Both the position numbers and the translations under genes were made by a program. From positions 2,790,001-2,854,000 of the forward strand of contig JAYJMM010000123.1 in assembly GCA_037349105.1 (NCBI GenBank): a stretch of DNA of 64,000 nucleotides. The letters are read 5' to 3'. The stretch comes from Limnomonas spitsbergensis (Eukaryota; Chlorophyta; Chlorophyceae; Chlamydomonadales). Shown piece after piece: positions 1 through 13,520 of the stretch; the stretch's first letter is position 1, and the number at the start of each line of letters is the position of its first letter. The notes under the pieces are model-generated. The model was not told the DNA's origin. It did not search any database and saw nothing but the letters and a program-made list of their open reading frames with translations.

Positions 1-3000
1 GCATCGGCATCGGCATCGGCATCGGCATCGGCATCGGCATCGGCATCGGCATCGGCATCGGCATCGGCATCGGCATCGGCATCGGCATCGGCATCGGCAT
101 CGGCATCGGCATCGGCATCGGCATCGGCATCGGCATCGGCATCGGCATCGGCATCGGCATCGGCATCGGCATCGGCATCGGCATCGGCATCGGCATCGGC
201 ATCGGCATCGGCATCGGCATCGGCATCGGCATCGGCATCGGCATCGGCATCGGCATCGGCATCGGCATCGGCATCGGCATCGGCATCGGCATCGGCATCG
301 GCATCGGCATCGGCATCGGCATCGGCATCGGCATCGGCATCGGCATCGGCATCGGCATCGGCATCGGCATCGGCATCGGCATCGGCATCGGCATCGGCAT
401 CGGCATCGGCATCGGCATCGGCATCGGCATCGGCATCGGCATCGGCATCGGCATCGGCATCGGCATCGGCATCGGCATCGGCATCGGCATCGGCATCGGC
501 ATCGGCATCGGCATCGGCATCGGCATCGGCATCGGCATCGGCATCGGCATCGGCATCGGCATCGGCATCGGCATCGCATCGGCATCGGCATCGGCATCGG
601 CATCGGCATCGGCATCGGCATCGGCATCGGCATCGGCATCGGCATCGGCATCGGCATCGGCATCGGCATCGGCATCGGCATCGGCATCGGCATCGGCATC
701 GGCATCGGCATCGGCATCGGCATCGGCATCGGCATCGGCATCGGCATCGGCATCGGCATCGGCATCGGCATCGGCATCGGCATCGGCATCGGCATCGGCA
801 TCGGCATCGGCATCGGCATCGGCATCGGCATCGGCATCGGCATCGGCATCGGCATCGGCATCGGCATCGGCATCGGCATCGGCATCGGCATCGGCATCGG
901 CATCGGCATCGGCATCGGCATCGGCATCGGCATCGGCATCGGCATCGGCATCGGCATCGGCATCGGCATCGGCATCGGCATCGGCATCGGCATCGGCATC
1001 GGCATCGGCATCGGCATCGGCATCGGCATCGGCATCGGCATCGGCATCGGCATCGGCATCGGCATCGGCATCGGCATCGGCATCGGCATCGGCATCGGCA
1101 TCGGCATCGGCATCGGCATCGGCATCGGCATCGGCATCGGCATCGGCATCGGCATCGGCATCGGCATCGGCATCGGCATCGGCATCGGCATCGGCATCGG
1201 CATCGGCATCGGCATCGGCATCGGCATCGGCATCGGCATCGGCATCGGCATCGGCATCGGCATCGGCATCGGCATCGGCATCGGCATCGGCATCGGCATC
1301 GGCATCGGCATCGGCATCGGCATCGGCATCGGCATCGGCATCGGCATCGGCATCGGCATCGGCATCGGCATCGGCATCGGCATCGGCATCGGCATCGGCA
1401 TCGGCATCGGCATCGGCATCGGCATCGGCATCGGCATCGGCATCGGCATCGGCATCGGCATCGGCATCGGCATCGGCATCGGCATCGGCATCGGCATCGG
1501 CATCGGCATCGGCATCGGCATCGGCATCGGCATCGGCATCGGCATCGGCATCGGCATCGGCATCGGCATCGGCATCGGCATCGGCATCGGCATCGGCATC
1601 GGCATCGGCATCGGCATCGGCATCGGCATCGGCATCGGCATCGGCATCGGCATCGGCATCGGCATCGGCATCGGCATCGGCATCGGCATCGGCATCGGCA
1701 TCGGCATCGGCATCGGCATCGGCATCGGCATCGGCATCGGCATCGGCATCGGCATCGGCATCGGCATCGGCATCGGCATCGGCATCGGCATCGGCATCGG
1801 CATCGGCATCGGCATCGGCATCGGCATCGGCATCGGCATCGGCATCGGCATCGGCATCGGCATCGGCATCGGCATCGGCATCGGCATCGGCATCGGCATC
1901 GGCATCGGCATCGGCATCGGCATCGGCATCGGCATCGGCATCGGCATCGGCATCGGCATCGGCATCGGCATCGGCATCGGCATCGGCATCGGCATCGGCA
2001 TCGGCATCGGCATCGGCATCGGCATCGGCATCGGCATCGGCATCGGCATCGGCATCGGCATCGGCATCGGCATCGGCATCGGCATCGGCATCGGCATCGG
2101 CATCGGCATCGGCATCGGCATCGGCATCGGCATCGGCATCGGCATCGGCATCGGCATCGGCATCGCATCGGCATCGGCATCGGCATCGGCATCGGCATCG
2201 GCATCGGCATCGGCATCGGCATCGGCATCGGCATCGGCATCGGCATCGGCATCGGCATCGGCATCGGCATCGGCATCGGCATCGGCATCGGCATCGGCAT
2301 CGGCATCGGCATCGGCATCGGCATCGGCATCGGCATCGGCATCGGCATCGGCATCGGCATCGGCATCGGCATCGGCATCGGCATCGGCATCGGCATCGGC
2401 ATCGGCATCGGCATCGGCATCGGCATCGGCATCGGCATCGGCATCGGCATCGGCATCGGCATCGGCATCGGCATCGGCATCGGCATCGGCATCGGCATCG
2501 GCATCGGCATCGGCATCGGCATCGGCATCGGCATCGGCATCGGCATCGGCATCGGCATCGGCATCGGCATCGGCATCGGCATCGGCATCGGCATCGGCAT
2601 CGGCATCGGCATCGGCATCGGCATCGGCATCGGCATCGGCATCGGCATCGGCATCGGCATCGGCATCGGCATCGGCATCGGCATCGGCATCGGCATCGGC
2701 ATCGGCATCGGCATCGGCATCGGCATCGGCATCGGCATCGGCATCGGCATCGGCATCGGCATCGGCATCGGCATCGGCATCGGCATCGGCATCGGCATCG
2801 GCATCGGCATCGGCATCGGCATCGGCATCGGCATCGGCATCGGCATCGGCATCGGCATCGGCATCGGCATCGGCATCGGCATCGGCATCGGCATCGGCAT
2901 CGGCATCGGCATCGGCATCGGCATCGGCATCGGCATCGGCATCGGCATCGGCATCGGCATCGGCATCGGCATCGGCATCGGCATCGGCATCGGCATCGGC

Positions 3001-6000
3001 ATCGGCATCGGCATCGGCATCGGCATCGGCATCGGCATCGGCATCGGCATCGGCATCGGCATCGGCATCGGCATCGGCATCGGCATCGGCATCGGCATCG
3101 GCATCGGCATCGGCATCGGCATCGGCATCGGCATCGGCATCGGCATCGGCATCGGCATCGGCATCGGCATCGGCATCGGCATCGGCATCGGCATCGGCAT
3201 CGGCATCGGCATCGGCATCGGCATCGGCATCGGCATCGGCATCGGCATCGGCATCGGCATCGGCATCGGCATCGGCATCGGCATCGGCATCGGCATCGGC
3301 ATCGGCATCGGCATCGGCATCGGCATCGGCATCGGCATCGGCATCGGCATCGGCATCGGCATCGGCATCGGCATCGGCATCGGCATCGGCATCGGCATCG
3401 GCATCGGCATCGGCATCGGCATCGGCATCGGCATCGGCATCGGCATCGGCATCGGCATCGGCATCGGCATCGGCATCGGCATCGGCATCGGCATCGGCAT
3501 CGGCATCGGCATCGGCATCGGCATCGGCATCGGCATCGGCATCGGCATCGGCATCGGCATCGGCATCGGCATCGGCATCGGCATCGGCATCGGCATCGGC
3601 ATCGGCATCGGCATCGGCATCGGCATCGGCATCGGCATCGGCATCGGCATCGGCATCGGCATCGGCATCGGCATCGGCATCGGCATCGGCATCGGCATCG
3701 GCATCGGCATCGGCATCGGCATCGGCATCGGCATCGGCATCGGCATCGGCATCGGCATCGGCATCGGCATCGGCATCGGCATCGGCATCGGCATCGGCAT
3801 CGGCATCGGCATCGGCATCGGCATCGGCATCGGCATCGGCATCGGCATCGGCATCGGCATCGGCATCGGCATCGGCATCGGCATCGGCATCGGCATCGGC
3901 ATCGGCATCGGCATCGGCATCGGCATCGGCATCGGCATCGGCATCGGCATCGGCATCGGCATCGGCATCGGCATCGGCATCGGCATCGGCATCGGCATCG
4001 GCATCGGCATCGGCATCGGCATCGGCATCGGCATCGGCATCGGCATCGGCATCGGCATCGGCATCGGCATCGGCATCGGCATCGGCATCGGCATCGGCAT
4101 CGGCATCGGCATCGGCATCGGCATCGGCATCGGCATCGGCATCGGCATCGGCATCGGCATCGGCATCGGCATCGGCATCGGCATCGGCATCGGCATCGCA
4201 TCGGCATCGGCATCGGCATCGGCATCGGCATCGGCATCGGCATCGGCATCGGCATCGGCATCGGCATCGGCATCGGCATCGGCATCGGCATCGGCATCGG
4301 CATCGGCATCGGCATCGGCATCGGCATCGGCATCGGCATCGGCATCGGCATCGGCATCGGCATCGGCATCGGCATCGGCATCGGCATCGGCATCGGCATC
4401 GGCATCGGCATCGGCATCGGCATCGGCATCGGCATCGGCATCGGCATCGGCATCGGCATCGGCATCGGCATCGGCATCGGCATCGGCATCGGCATCGGCA
4501 TCGGCATCGGCATCGGCATCGGCATCGGCATCGGCATCGGCATCGGCATCGGCATCGGCATCGGCATCGGCATCGGCATCGGCATCGGCATCGGCATCGG
4601 CATCGGCATCGGCATCGGCATCGGCATCGGCATCGGCATCGGCATCGGCATCGGCATCGGCATCGGCATCGGCATCGGCATCGGCATCGGCATCGGCATC
4701 GGCATCGGCATCGGCATCGGCATCGGCATCGGCATCGGCATCGGCATCGGCATCGGCATCGGCATCGGCATCGGCATCGGCATCGGCATCGGCATCGGCA
4801 TCGGCATCGGCATCGGCATCGGCATCGGCATCGGCATCGGCATCGGCATCGGCATCGGCATCGGCATCGGCATCGGCATCGGCATCGGCATCGGCATCGG
4901 CATCGGCATCGGCATCGGCATCGGCATCGGCATCGGCATCGGCATCGGCATCGGCATCGGCATCGGCATCGGCATCGGCATCGGCATCGGCATCGGCATC
5001 GGCATCGGCATCGGCATCGGCATCGGCATCGGCATCGGCATCGGCATCGGCATCGGCATCGGCATCGGCATCGGCATCGGCATCGGCATCGGCATCGGCA
5101 TCGGCATCGGCATCGGCATCGGCATCGGCATCGGCATCGGCATCGGCATCGGCATCGGCATCGGCATCGGCATCGGCATCGGCATCGGCATCGGCATCGG
5201 CATCGGCATCGGCATCGGCATCGGCATCGGCATCGCATCGGCATCGGCATCGGCATCGGCATCGGCATCGGCATCGGCATCGGCATCGGCATCGGCATCG
5301 GCATCGGCATCGGCATCGGCATCGGCATCGGCATCGGCATCGGCATCGGCATCGGCATCGGCATCGGCATCGGCATCGGCATCGGCATCGGCATCGCATC
5401 GGCATCGGCATCGGCATCGGCATCGGCATCGGCATCGGCATCGGCATCGGCATCGGCATCGGCATCGGCATCGGCATCGGCATCGGCATCGGCATCGGCA
5501 TCGGCATCGGCATCGGCATCGGCATCGGCATCGGCATCGGCATCGGCATCGGCATCGGCATCGGCATCGGCATCGGCATCGGCATCGGCATCGGCATCGG
5601 CATCGGCATCGGCATCGGCATCGGCATCGGCATCGGCATCGGCATCGGCATCGGCATCGGCATCGGCATCGGCATCGGCATCGGCATCGGCATCGGCATC
5701 GGCATCGGCATCGGCATCGGCATCGGCATCGGCATCGGCATCGGCATCGGCATCGGCATCGGCATCGGCATCGGCATCGGCATCGGCATCGGCATCGGCA
5801 TCGGCATCGGCATCGGCATCGGCATCGGCATCGGCATCGGCATCGGCATCGGCATCGGCATCGGCATCGGCATCGGCATCGGCATCGGCATCGGCATCGG
5901 CATCGGCATCGGCATCGGCATCGGCATCGGCATCGGCATCGGCATCGGCATCGGCATCGGCATCGGCATCGGCATCGGCATCGGCATCGGCATCGGCATC

Positions 6001-9000
6001 GGCATCGGCATCGGCATCGGCATCGGCATCGGCATCGGCATCGGCATCGGCATCGGCATCGGCATCGGCATCGGCATCGGCATCGGCATCGGCATCGGCA
6101 TCGGCATCGGCATCGGCATCGGCATCGGCATCGGCATCGGCATCGGCATCGGCATCGGCATCGGCATCGGCATCGGCATCGGCATCGGCATCGGCATCGG
6201 CATCGGCATCGGCATCGGCATCGGCATCGGCATCGGCATCGGCATCGGCATCGGCATCGGCATCGGCATCGGCATCGGCATCGGCATCGGCATCGGCATC
6301 GGCATCGGCATCGGCATCGGCATCGGCATCGGCATCGGCATCGGCATCGGCATCGGCATCGGCATCGGCATCGGCATCGGCATCGGCATCGGCATCGGCA
6401 TCGCATCGGCATCGGCATCGGCATCGGCATCGGCATCGGCATCGGCATCGGCATCGGCATCGGCATCGGCATCGGCATCGGCATCGGCATCGGCATCGGC
6501 ATCGGCATCGGCATCGGCATCGGCATCGGCATCGGCATCGGCATCGGCATCGGCATCGGCATCGGCATCGGCATCGGCATCGGCATCGGCATCGGCATCG
6601 GCATCGGCATCGGCATCGGCATCGGCATCGGCATCGGCATCGGCATCGGCATCGGCATCGGCATCGGCATCGGCATCGGCATCGGCATCGGCATCGGCAT
6701 CGGCATCGGCATCGGCATCGGCATCGGCATCGGCATCGGCATCGGCATCGGCATCGGCATCGGCATCGGCATCGGCATCGGCATCGGCATCGGCATCGGC
6801 ATCGGCATCGGCATCGGCATCGGCATCGGCATCGGCATCGGCATCGGCATCGGCATCGGCATCGGCATCGGCATCGGCATCGGCATCGGCATCGGCATCG
6901 GCATCGGCATCGGCATCGGCATCGGCATCGGCATCGGCATCGGCATCGGCATCGGCATCGGCATCGGCATCGGCATCGGCATCGGCATCGGCATCGGCAT
7001 CGGCATCGGCATCGGCATCGGCATCGGCATCGGCATCGGCATCGGCATCGGCATCGGCATCGGCATCGGCATCGGCATCGGCATCGGCATCGGCATCGGC
7101 ATCGGCATCGGCATCGGCATCGGCATCGGCATCGGCATCGGCATCGGCATCGGCATCGGCATCGGCATCGGCATCGGCATCGGCATCGGCATCGGCATCG
7201 GCATCGGCATCGGCATCGGCATCGGCATCGGCATCGGCATCGGCATCGCATCGGCATCGGCATCGGCATCGGCATCGGCATCGGCATCGGCATCGGCATC
7301 GGCATCGGCATCGGCATCGGCATCGGCATCGGCATCGGCATCGGCATCGGCATCGGCATCGGCATCGGCATCGGCATCGGCATCGGCATCGGCATCGGCA
7401 TCGGCATCGGCATCGGCATCGGCATCGGCATCGGCATCGGCATCGGCATCGGCATCGGCATCGGCATCGGCATCGGCATCGGCATCGGCATCGGCATCGG
7501 CATCGGCATCGGCATCGGCATCGGCATCGGCATCGGCATCGGCATCGGCATCGGCATCGGCATCGGCATCGGCATCGGCATCGGCATCGGCATCGGCATC
7601 GGCATCGGCATCGGCATCGGCATCGGCATCGGCATCGGCATCGGCATCGGCATCGGCATCGGCATCGGCATCGGCATCGGCATCGGCATCGGCATCGGCA
7701 TCGGCATCGGCATCGGCATCGGCATCGGCATCGGCATCGGCATCGGCATCGGCATCGGCATCGGCATCGGCATCGGCATCGGCATCGGCATCGGCATCGG
7801 CATCGGCATCGGCATCGGCATCGGCATCGGCATCGGCATCGGCATCGGCATCGGCATCGGCATCGGCATCGGCATCGGCATCGGCATCGGCATCGGCATC
7901 GGCATCGGCATCGGCATCGGCATCGGCATCGGCATCGGCATCGGCATCGGCATCGGCATCGGCATCGGCATCGGCATCGGCATCGGCATCGGCATCGGCA
8001 TCGGCATCGGCATCGGCATCGGCATCGGCATCGGCATCGGCATCGGCATCGGCATCGGCATCGGCATCGGCATCGGCATCGGCATCGGCATCGGCATCGG
8101 CATCGGCATCGGCATCGGCATCGGCATCGGCATCGGCATCGGCATCGGCATCGGCATCGGCATCGGCATCGGCATCGGCATCGGCATCGGCATCGGCATC
8201 GGCATCGGCATCGGCATCGGCATCGGCATCGGCATCGGCATCGGCATCGGCATCGGCATCGGCATCGGCATCGGCATCGGCATCGGCATCGGCATCGGCA
8301 TCGGCATCGGCATCGGCATCGGCATCGGCATCGGCATCGGCATCGGCATCGGCATCGGCATCGGCATCGGCATCGGCATCGGCATCGGCATCGGCATCGG
8401 CATCGGCATCGGCATCGGCATCGGCATCGGCATCGGCATCGGCATCGGCATCGGCATCGGCATCGGCATCGGCATCGGCATCGGCATCGGCATCGGCATC
8501 GGCATCGGCATCGGCATCGGCATCGGCATCGGCATCGGCATCGGCATCGGCATCGGCATCGGCATCGGCATCGGCATCGGCATCGGCATCGGCATCGGCA
8601 TCGGCATCGGCATCGGCATCGGCATCGGCATCGGCATCGGCATCGGCATCGGCATCGGCATCGGCATCGGCATCGGCATCGGCATCGGCATCGGCATCGG
8701 CATCGGCATCGGCATCGGCATCGGCATCGGCATCGGCATCGGCATCGGCATCGGCATCGGCATCGGCATCGGCATCGGCATCGGCATCGGCATCGGCATC
8801 GGCATCGGCATCGGCATCGGCATCGGCATCGGCATCGGCATCGGCATCGGCATCGGCATCGGCATCGGCATCGGCATCGGCATCGGCATCGGCATCGGCA
8901 TCGGCATCGGCATCGGCATCGGCATCGGCATCGGCATCGGCATCGGCATCGGCATCGGCATCGGCATCGGCATCGGCATCGGCATCGGCATCGGCATCGG

Positions 9001-11116
9001 CATCGGCATCGGCATCGGCATCGGCATCGGCATCGGCATCGGCATCGGCATCGGCATCGGCATCGGCATCGGCATCGGCATCGGCATCGGCATCGGCATC
9101 GGCATCGGCATCGGCATCGGCATCGGCATCGGCATCGGCATCGGCATCGGCATCGGCATCGGCATCGGCATCGGCATCGGCATCGGCATCGGCATCGGCA
9201 TCGGCATCGGCATCGGCATCGGCATCGGCATCGGCATCGGCATCGGCATCGGCATCGGCATCGGCATCGGCATCGGCATCGGCATCGGCATCGGCATCGG
9301 CATCGGCATCGGCATCGGCATCGGCATCGGCATCGGCATCGGCATCGGCATCGCATCGGCATCGGCATCGGCATCGGCATCGGCATCGGCATCGGCATCG
9401 GCATCGGCATCGGCATCGGCATCGGCATCGGCATCGGCATCGGCATCGGCATCGGCATCGGCATCGGCATCGGCATCGGCATCGGCATCGGCATCGGCAT
9501 CGGCATCGGCATCGGCATCGGCATCGGCATCGGCATCGGCATCGGCATCGGCATCGGCATCGGCATCGGCATCGGCATCGGCATCGGCATCGGCATCGGC
9601 ATCGGCATCGGCATCGGCATCGGCATCGGCATCGGCATCGGCATCGGCATCGGCATCGGCATCGGCATCGGCATCGGCATCGGCATCGGCATCGGCATCG
9701 GCATCGGCATCGGCATCGGCATCGGCATCGGCATCGGCATCGGCATCGGCATCGGCATCGGCATCGGCATCGGCATCGGCATCGGCATCGGCATCGGCAT
9801 CGGCATCGGCATCGGCATCGGCATCGGCATCGGCATCGGCATCGGCATCGGCATCGGCATCGGCATCGGCATCGGCATCGGCATCGGCATCGGCATCGGC
9901 ATCGGCATCGGCATCGGCATCGGCATCGGCATCGGCATCGGCATCGGCATCGGCATCGGCATCGGCATCGGCATCGGCATCGGCATCGGCATCGGCATCG
10001 GCATCGGCATCGGCATCGGCATCGGCATCGGCATCGGCATCGGCATCGGCATCGGCATCGGCATCGGCATCGGCATCGGCATCGGCATCGGCATCGGCAT
10101 CGGCATCGGCATCGGCATCGGCATCGGCATCGGCATCGGCATCGGCATCGGCATCGGCATCGGCATCGGCATCGGCATCGGCATCGGCATCGGCATCGGC
10201 ATCGGCATCGGCATCGGCATCGGCATCGGCATCGGCATCGGCATCGGCATCGGCATCGGCATCGGCATCGGCATCGGCATCGGCATCGGCATCGGCATCG
10301 GCATCGGCATCGGCATCGGCATCGGCATCGGCATCGGCATCGGCATCGGCATCGGCATCGGCATCGGCATCGGCATCGGCATCGGCATCGGCATCGGCAT
10401 CGGCATCGGCATCGGCATCGGCATCGGCATCGGCATCGGCATCGGCATCGGCATCGGCATCGGCATCGGCATCGGCATCGGCATCGGCATCGGCATCGGC
10501 ATCGGCATCGGCATCGGCATCGGCATCGGCATCGGCATCGGCATCGGCATCGGCATCGGCATCGGCATCGGCATCGGCATCGGCATCGGCATCGGCATCG
10601 GCATCGGCATCGGCATCGGCATCGGCATCGGCATCGGCATCGGCATCGGCATCGGCATCGGCATCGGCATCGGCATCGGCATCGGCATCGGCATCGGCAT
10701 CGGCATCGGCATCGGCATCGGCATCGGCATCGGCATCGGCATCGGCATCGGCATCGGCATCGGCATCGGCATCGGCATCGGCATCGGCATCGGCATCGGC
10801 ATCGGCATCGGCATCGGCATCGGCATCGGCATCGGCATCGGCATCGGCATCGGCATCGGCATCGGCATCGGCATCGGCATCGGCATCGGCATCGGCATCG
10901 GCATCGGCATCGGCATCGGCATCGGCATCGGCATCGGCATCGGCATCGGCATCGGCATCGGCATCGGCATCGGCATCGGCATCGGCATCGGCATCGGCAT
11001 CGGCATCGGCATCGGCATCGGCATCGGCATCGGCATCGGCATCGGCATCGGCATCGGCATCGGCATCGGCATCGGCATCGGCATCGGCATCGGCATCGGC
11101 ATCGGCATCGGCATCG
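1..11116. repeat. 11.1-kb hexanucleotide satellite (GCATCG)n
   Basis: The whole stretch is the 6-bp unit GCATCG (complement CGATGC) in direct tandem. The only irregularities are eight 5-bp units in which the GG at a unit junction is reduced to one G, near 577, 2166, 4199, 5236, 5397, 6404, 7249 and 9354. The arithmetic closes: 1,846 hexamers plus 8 pentamers give exactly 11,116 bp. I found no substitution. The array begins in phase at base 1, so it probably continues to the left or is the contig end. It ends abruptly at 11116/11117 in unrelated unique sequence. There is one CpG per unit and no stop codon in any frame. The unit does not resemble known green-algal telomere repeats (TTTAGGG, TTTTAGGG types). 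It could be a centromeric, subtelomeric or interstitial satellite, or an assembly-collapsed or homogenised array. Confidence 0.98.
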
Positions 11117-11806
11117 GGCTAAATCTGATTACCTCCATAAAGGCACATCTCAACTCTTTTTGCCCCCACATCACGGACGGTCGTTCCAATTTTTCATGTG
11201 CTACCTACACCCGCATAATTGAAGAAAATACCGCCTTGTAACCCATGTATAATAATCACATGTGGTAATATGGCACTCCTAGGCTTGACTCTTTCCCTTG
11301 AAGCGTGCGTTGCACTCCGTCTCCGTATGCGAGCCAACCTCCTGTGGACAGCTAAGCGTGACCATCTTTTCCGTATTCCCTATACAACATCAGTCCACTC
11401 GTTTACCGATGGCCTTTGCCCCATATGTTTGCCATCTCCTACTGGCCCACCTGATGCTACATCTGAATCTCAAGGGCACATTTTTGGTAGATGCAGGCAT
11501 TCCCGTATGCAGGCCTCCTATATATCTCCCGCCACAACACAGCTCTTTGCCTCATCCAACGTTCTCTCCACAGAGGCACGAAGAGTGGTATGTTCTCAAT
11601 TATGGATGCCACCCCGGATACTTCCTTCTGAAGAAATACTCTGGTGTGACTACTCACGCTCCACTGCTACGCTTCCAATATTTTTTCATCAGCAATTTCA
11701 AGCACTTCCGTGTGCATGATAAGTTATTGGCATGTGTAATATTTTGCGCATTATACTGGCTGCACTTCCCTATCCCTCTTAAACTCCCTCTTTCTTATCA
11801 ATACAG
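11117..11806. other. Unique sequence flanking the satellite, no convincing gene
   Basis: The junction with the satellite is sharp. Two overlapping plus-strand open frames of about 170 codons (11219-11719 and 11298-11813) lie here, but they overlap in different frames and neither shows a recognisable domain, so I do not call them genes. The segment ends in a pyrimidine-rich stretch and a CAG at 11804-11806 that looks like a splice acceptor for the next entry. It could therefore be an intron or the 5' part of that gene. Confidence 0.4.
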
Positions 11807-13048
11807 GACATGAAAACAGGTGTAAGGGCAGTTTTCATTGACGCCCTGGCAACAGGTCTCAGCACAGATTCTGACCCACTCAGCTACTCACCGGATCCCG
11901 AGTGGGTTGATCAGGTCAAGAAGGCTTCGCAAGTCATGGTTCGCGTCCAGCACAGCCTCAAGCATCCCGTGTACGAGGGCAATGCAGTGATTGTTCGGGT
12001 AGGTGGGATGACCTGCACATTTCCTCCTGCTTCCCCCTCCTACCGCCTTCTCTACCCCCCACCCCCTCCCGCTTATGCTTCCCCCCCCCTCCCGCATCTG
12101 CATCCCCACCTCCCGCCTCAGCATCCCCTCCCCCCCCTCCCGCCTCTGCTTCCCCCCCCTCCCGCCTCTACTTCCCCCCTTCCCGCCTCTGCTTCCCCCC
12201 CTCCGTCTTATACTGCCCGGGCCCCTCTCCCGCCTCTGCTTCCCCCCCCTCCCGCCTCTGCCTCCCCCCCTCCCGCATCTGCCTCCCCCCCTCCCGCCGC
12301 TGCTTCCCCCCCACTCGCCGATGCTTCCCCCCCTCTCGCATCTGCACCTAGTCTTTATCTGCTCCCAACATGCAGAGTGAGCAAAACATGATCATTGTAC
12401 ATTTCCTGGTCCACATGGGCACATGATACAGTGAGGGCTTTCACCAGGCTGGCAAATGGCCAGCAAATGGCTCGGTCGTGGCCAGGGAGCCAGAAGCAGT
12501 CGTTTGACTTTCTGAGCGATGGGACTGATCTTCTCGGTCACCCTGCATTCGTAGCTGAGTGCAGTTCAGACTGGCCTGATTTTCCTGGGCTTTGATCACC
12601 TGGACTCCCCAGGTAAATCCATACTAGCAACATATTATGTATTGATTATTCTTATGCCTGTTCATCTATTTTGACTGAATGAAACACCTGATGTAAACAT
12701 TGATATTTATATATTTCCGGCCTCTTCATTGTCTACAGAAGTACCAGTGCACTTCCTAGCGATGGCCGTGTTTGCCATCGAGAAGTGGCTGAATAGGAAG
12801 GCTGGACCTGGAGGTAGCAAAGAGGTCTCCAAGGGCGACGAGGCGAGCTTCAAAGAGCTTGCCCGAGCTCTGTGCTCCTTTCTCGCCGACCGCGTCATGA
12901 GGGATGTCACTGCCTTGCCTTCAAGGTGGTGAAGGTCAATGAGGCAGACAACGGTTCAGGCGACACGCTGTGGCCATGCTCAGGGGCCCCCATTGCCATC
13001 AAATTGCTCCTCGAGCAGCCTGTGGGCAATGCTGAGCATTCTGATTAA
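11807..13048 (+). pseudogene. Unrecognised multi-exon gene, probably broken
   Basis: I do not recognise the family. A likely exon at 11807-11998 follows a CAG acceptor and ends at a GTAGGT donor in phase 0. It encodes about 64 residues containing VRAVFIDALATGLST and PEWVDQVKKASQVMVRV. After a C-rich stretch, a second coding-like block runs from about 12738 (EVPVHFLAMAVFAIEKWLNR) to about 12915. A third in a different frame (VVKVNEADNGSGDTLWPCSG) ends at a TAA at 13046-13048. Blocks two and three adjoin with a one-base frame change near 12910 and no obvious intron, so either the gene is frameshifted or my exon boundaries are wrong. A middle open stretch at 12424-12595 could be another exon but does not join in frame. 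The gene sits less than 1 kb from the satellite. Confidence 0.35.
12016..12350 (+). repeat. C-rich pyrimidine tract with about 21-bp CCCCCTCCCGCCTCTGCTT units
   Basis: This is a degenerate tandem of CCTCCCGCMTCTGCTTCCCC-type units, almost purely pyrimidine on the plus strand. All three plus frames are largely free of stops and read as Pro/Ser/Ala/Leu-rich nonsense, which explains the long open frames here. It lies between two probable exons and so may be intronic. Such strand-asymmetric mirror-like tracts can in principle form triplexes; that is inference only. Confidence 0.8.
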
Positions 13049-13520
13049 GTAGTACGGTGCTTTCTGATTGAGTAGTGTGCGGTTCTCTACGATTGCATAA
13101 CTTGAGGACGGACACCGCTGATGGTTTTCTGCATGTATGTTTGTGCTAGGGTGGCAATCTAACTTTTGGCAGCACAATCCGGCTAAACTGTGACGTATCA
13201 TGTTATCTTGGTAGTGCAACCTGGCTGAACCTTTGCCGTATCATGCCGTTGTGCGCCATATCATGCTACTATGTTATAACTCAAGGAATCAGGCATCGGT
13301 TCTTTCTGACGACTCGAGACATGTTACAATTATAAGACTCTTAATGGGGCTTTAGAATCGGGGCATTGCTTTCTGAAACCCATTACCCATGCTTTCTGCC
13401 TTGCAACAGCTTTGCATTTGCTGTTGCATTCTACAGGTGTCTGTTGCTGCTTGTTTGTGCAGCTTGATAAGAGGAAGGGAAGCCTTTCAGTCTCCAATAT
13501 TTTAATTATGGAATCACTAT
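13049..13520. other. Intergenic, nothing recognised
   Basis: Moderately AT-rich sequence. I see short local duplications (two GTACGGTGC/GTGTGCGG-like phrases after GATTAAGTAG and GATTGAGTAG at 13040-13085, and repeated TCATGTTATC/TCATGCTACT phrases near 13198-13275) but no gene, RNA or element boundary. Confidence 0.4.

Noticed and set aside
1..11116. Telomere or CRISPR array
   Set aside because: The unit lacks the G-run pattern of known telomere repeats and there are no spacers between units. A non-canonical telomere is not excluded but is unsupported.
11810..12391. 193-codon Pro-rich protein
   Set aside because: The second half is the translated C-rich tract; a good GT donor at 11999 suggests only the first 63 or so codons are exon.
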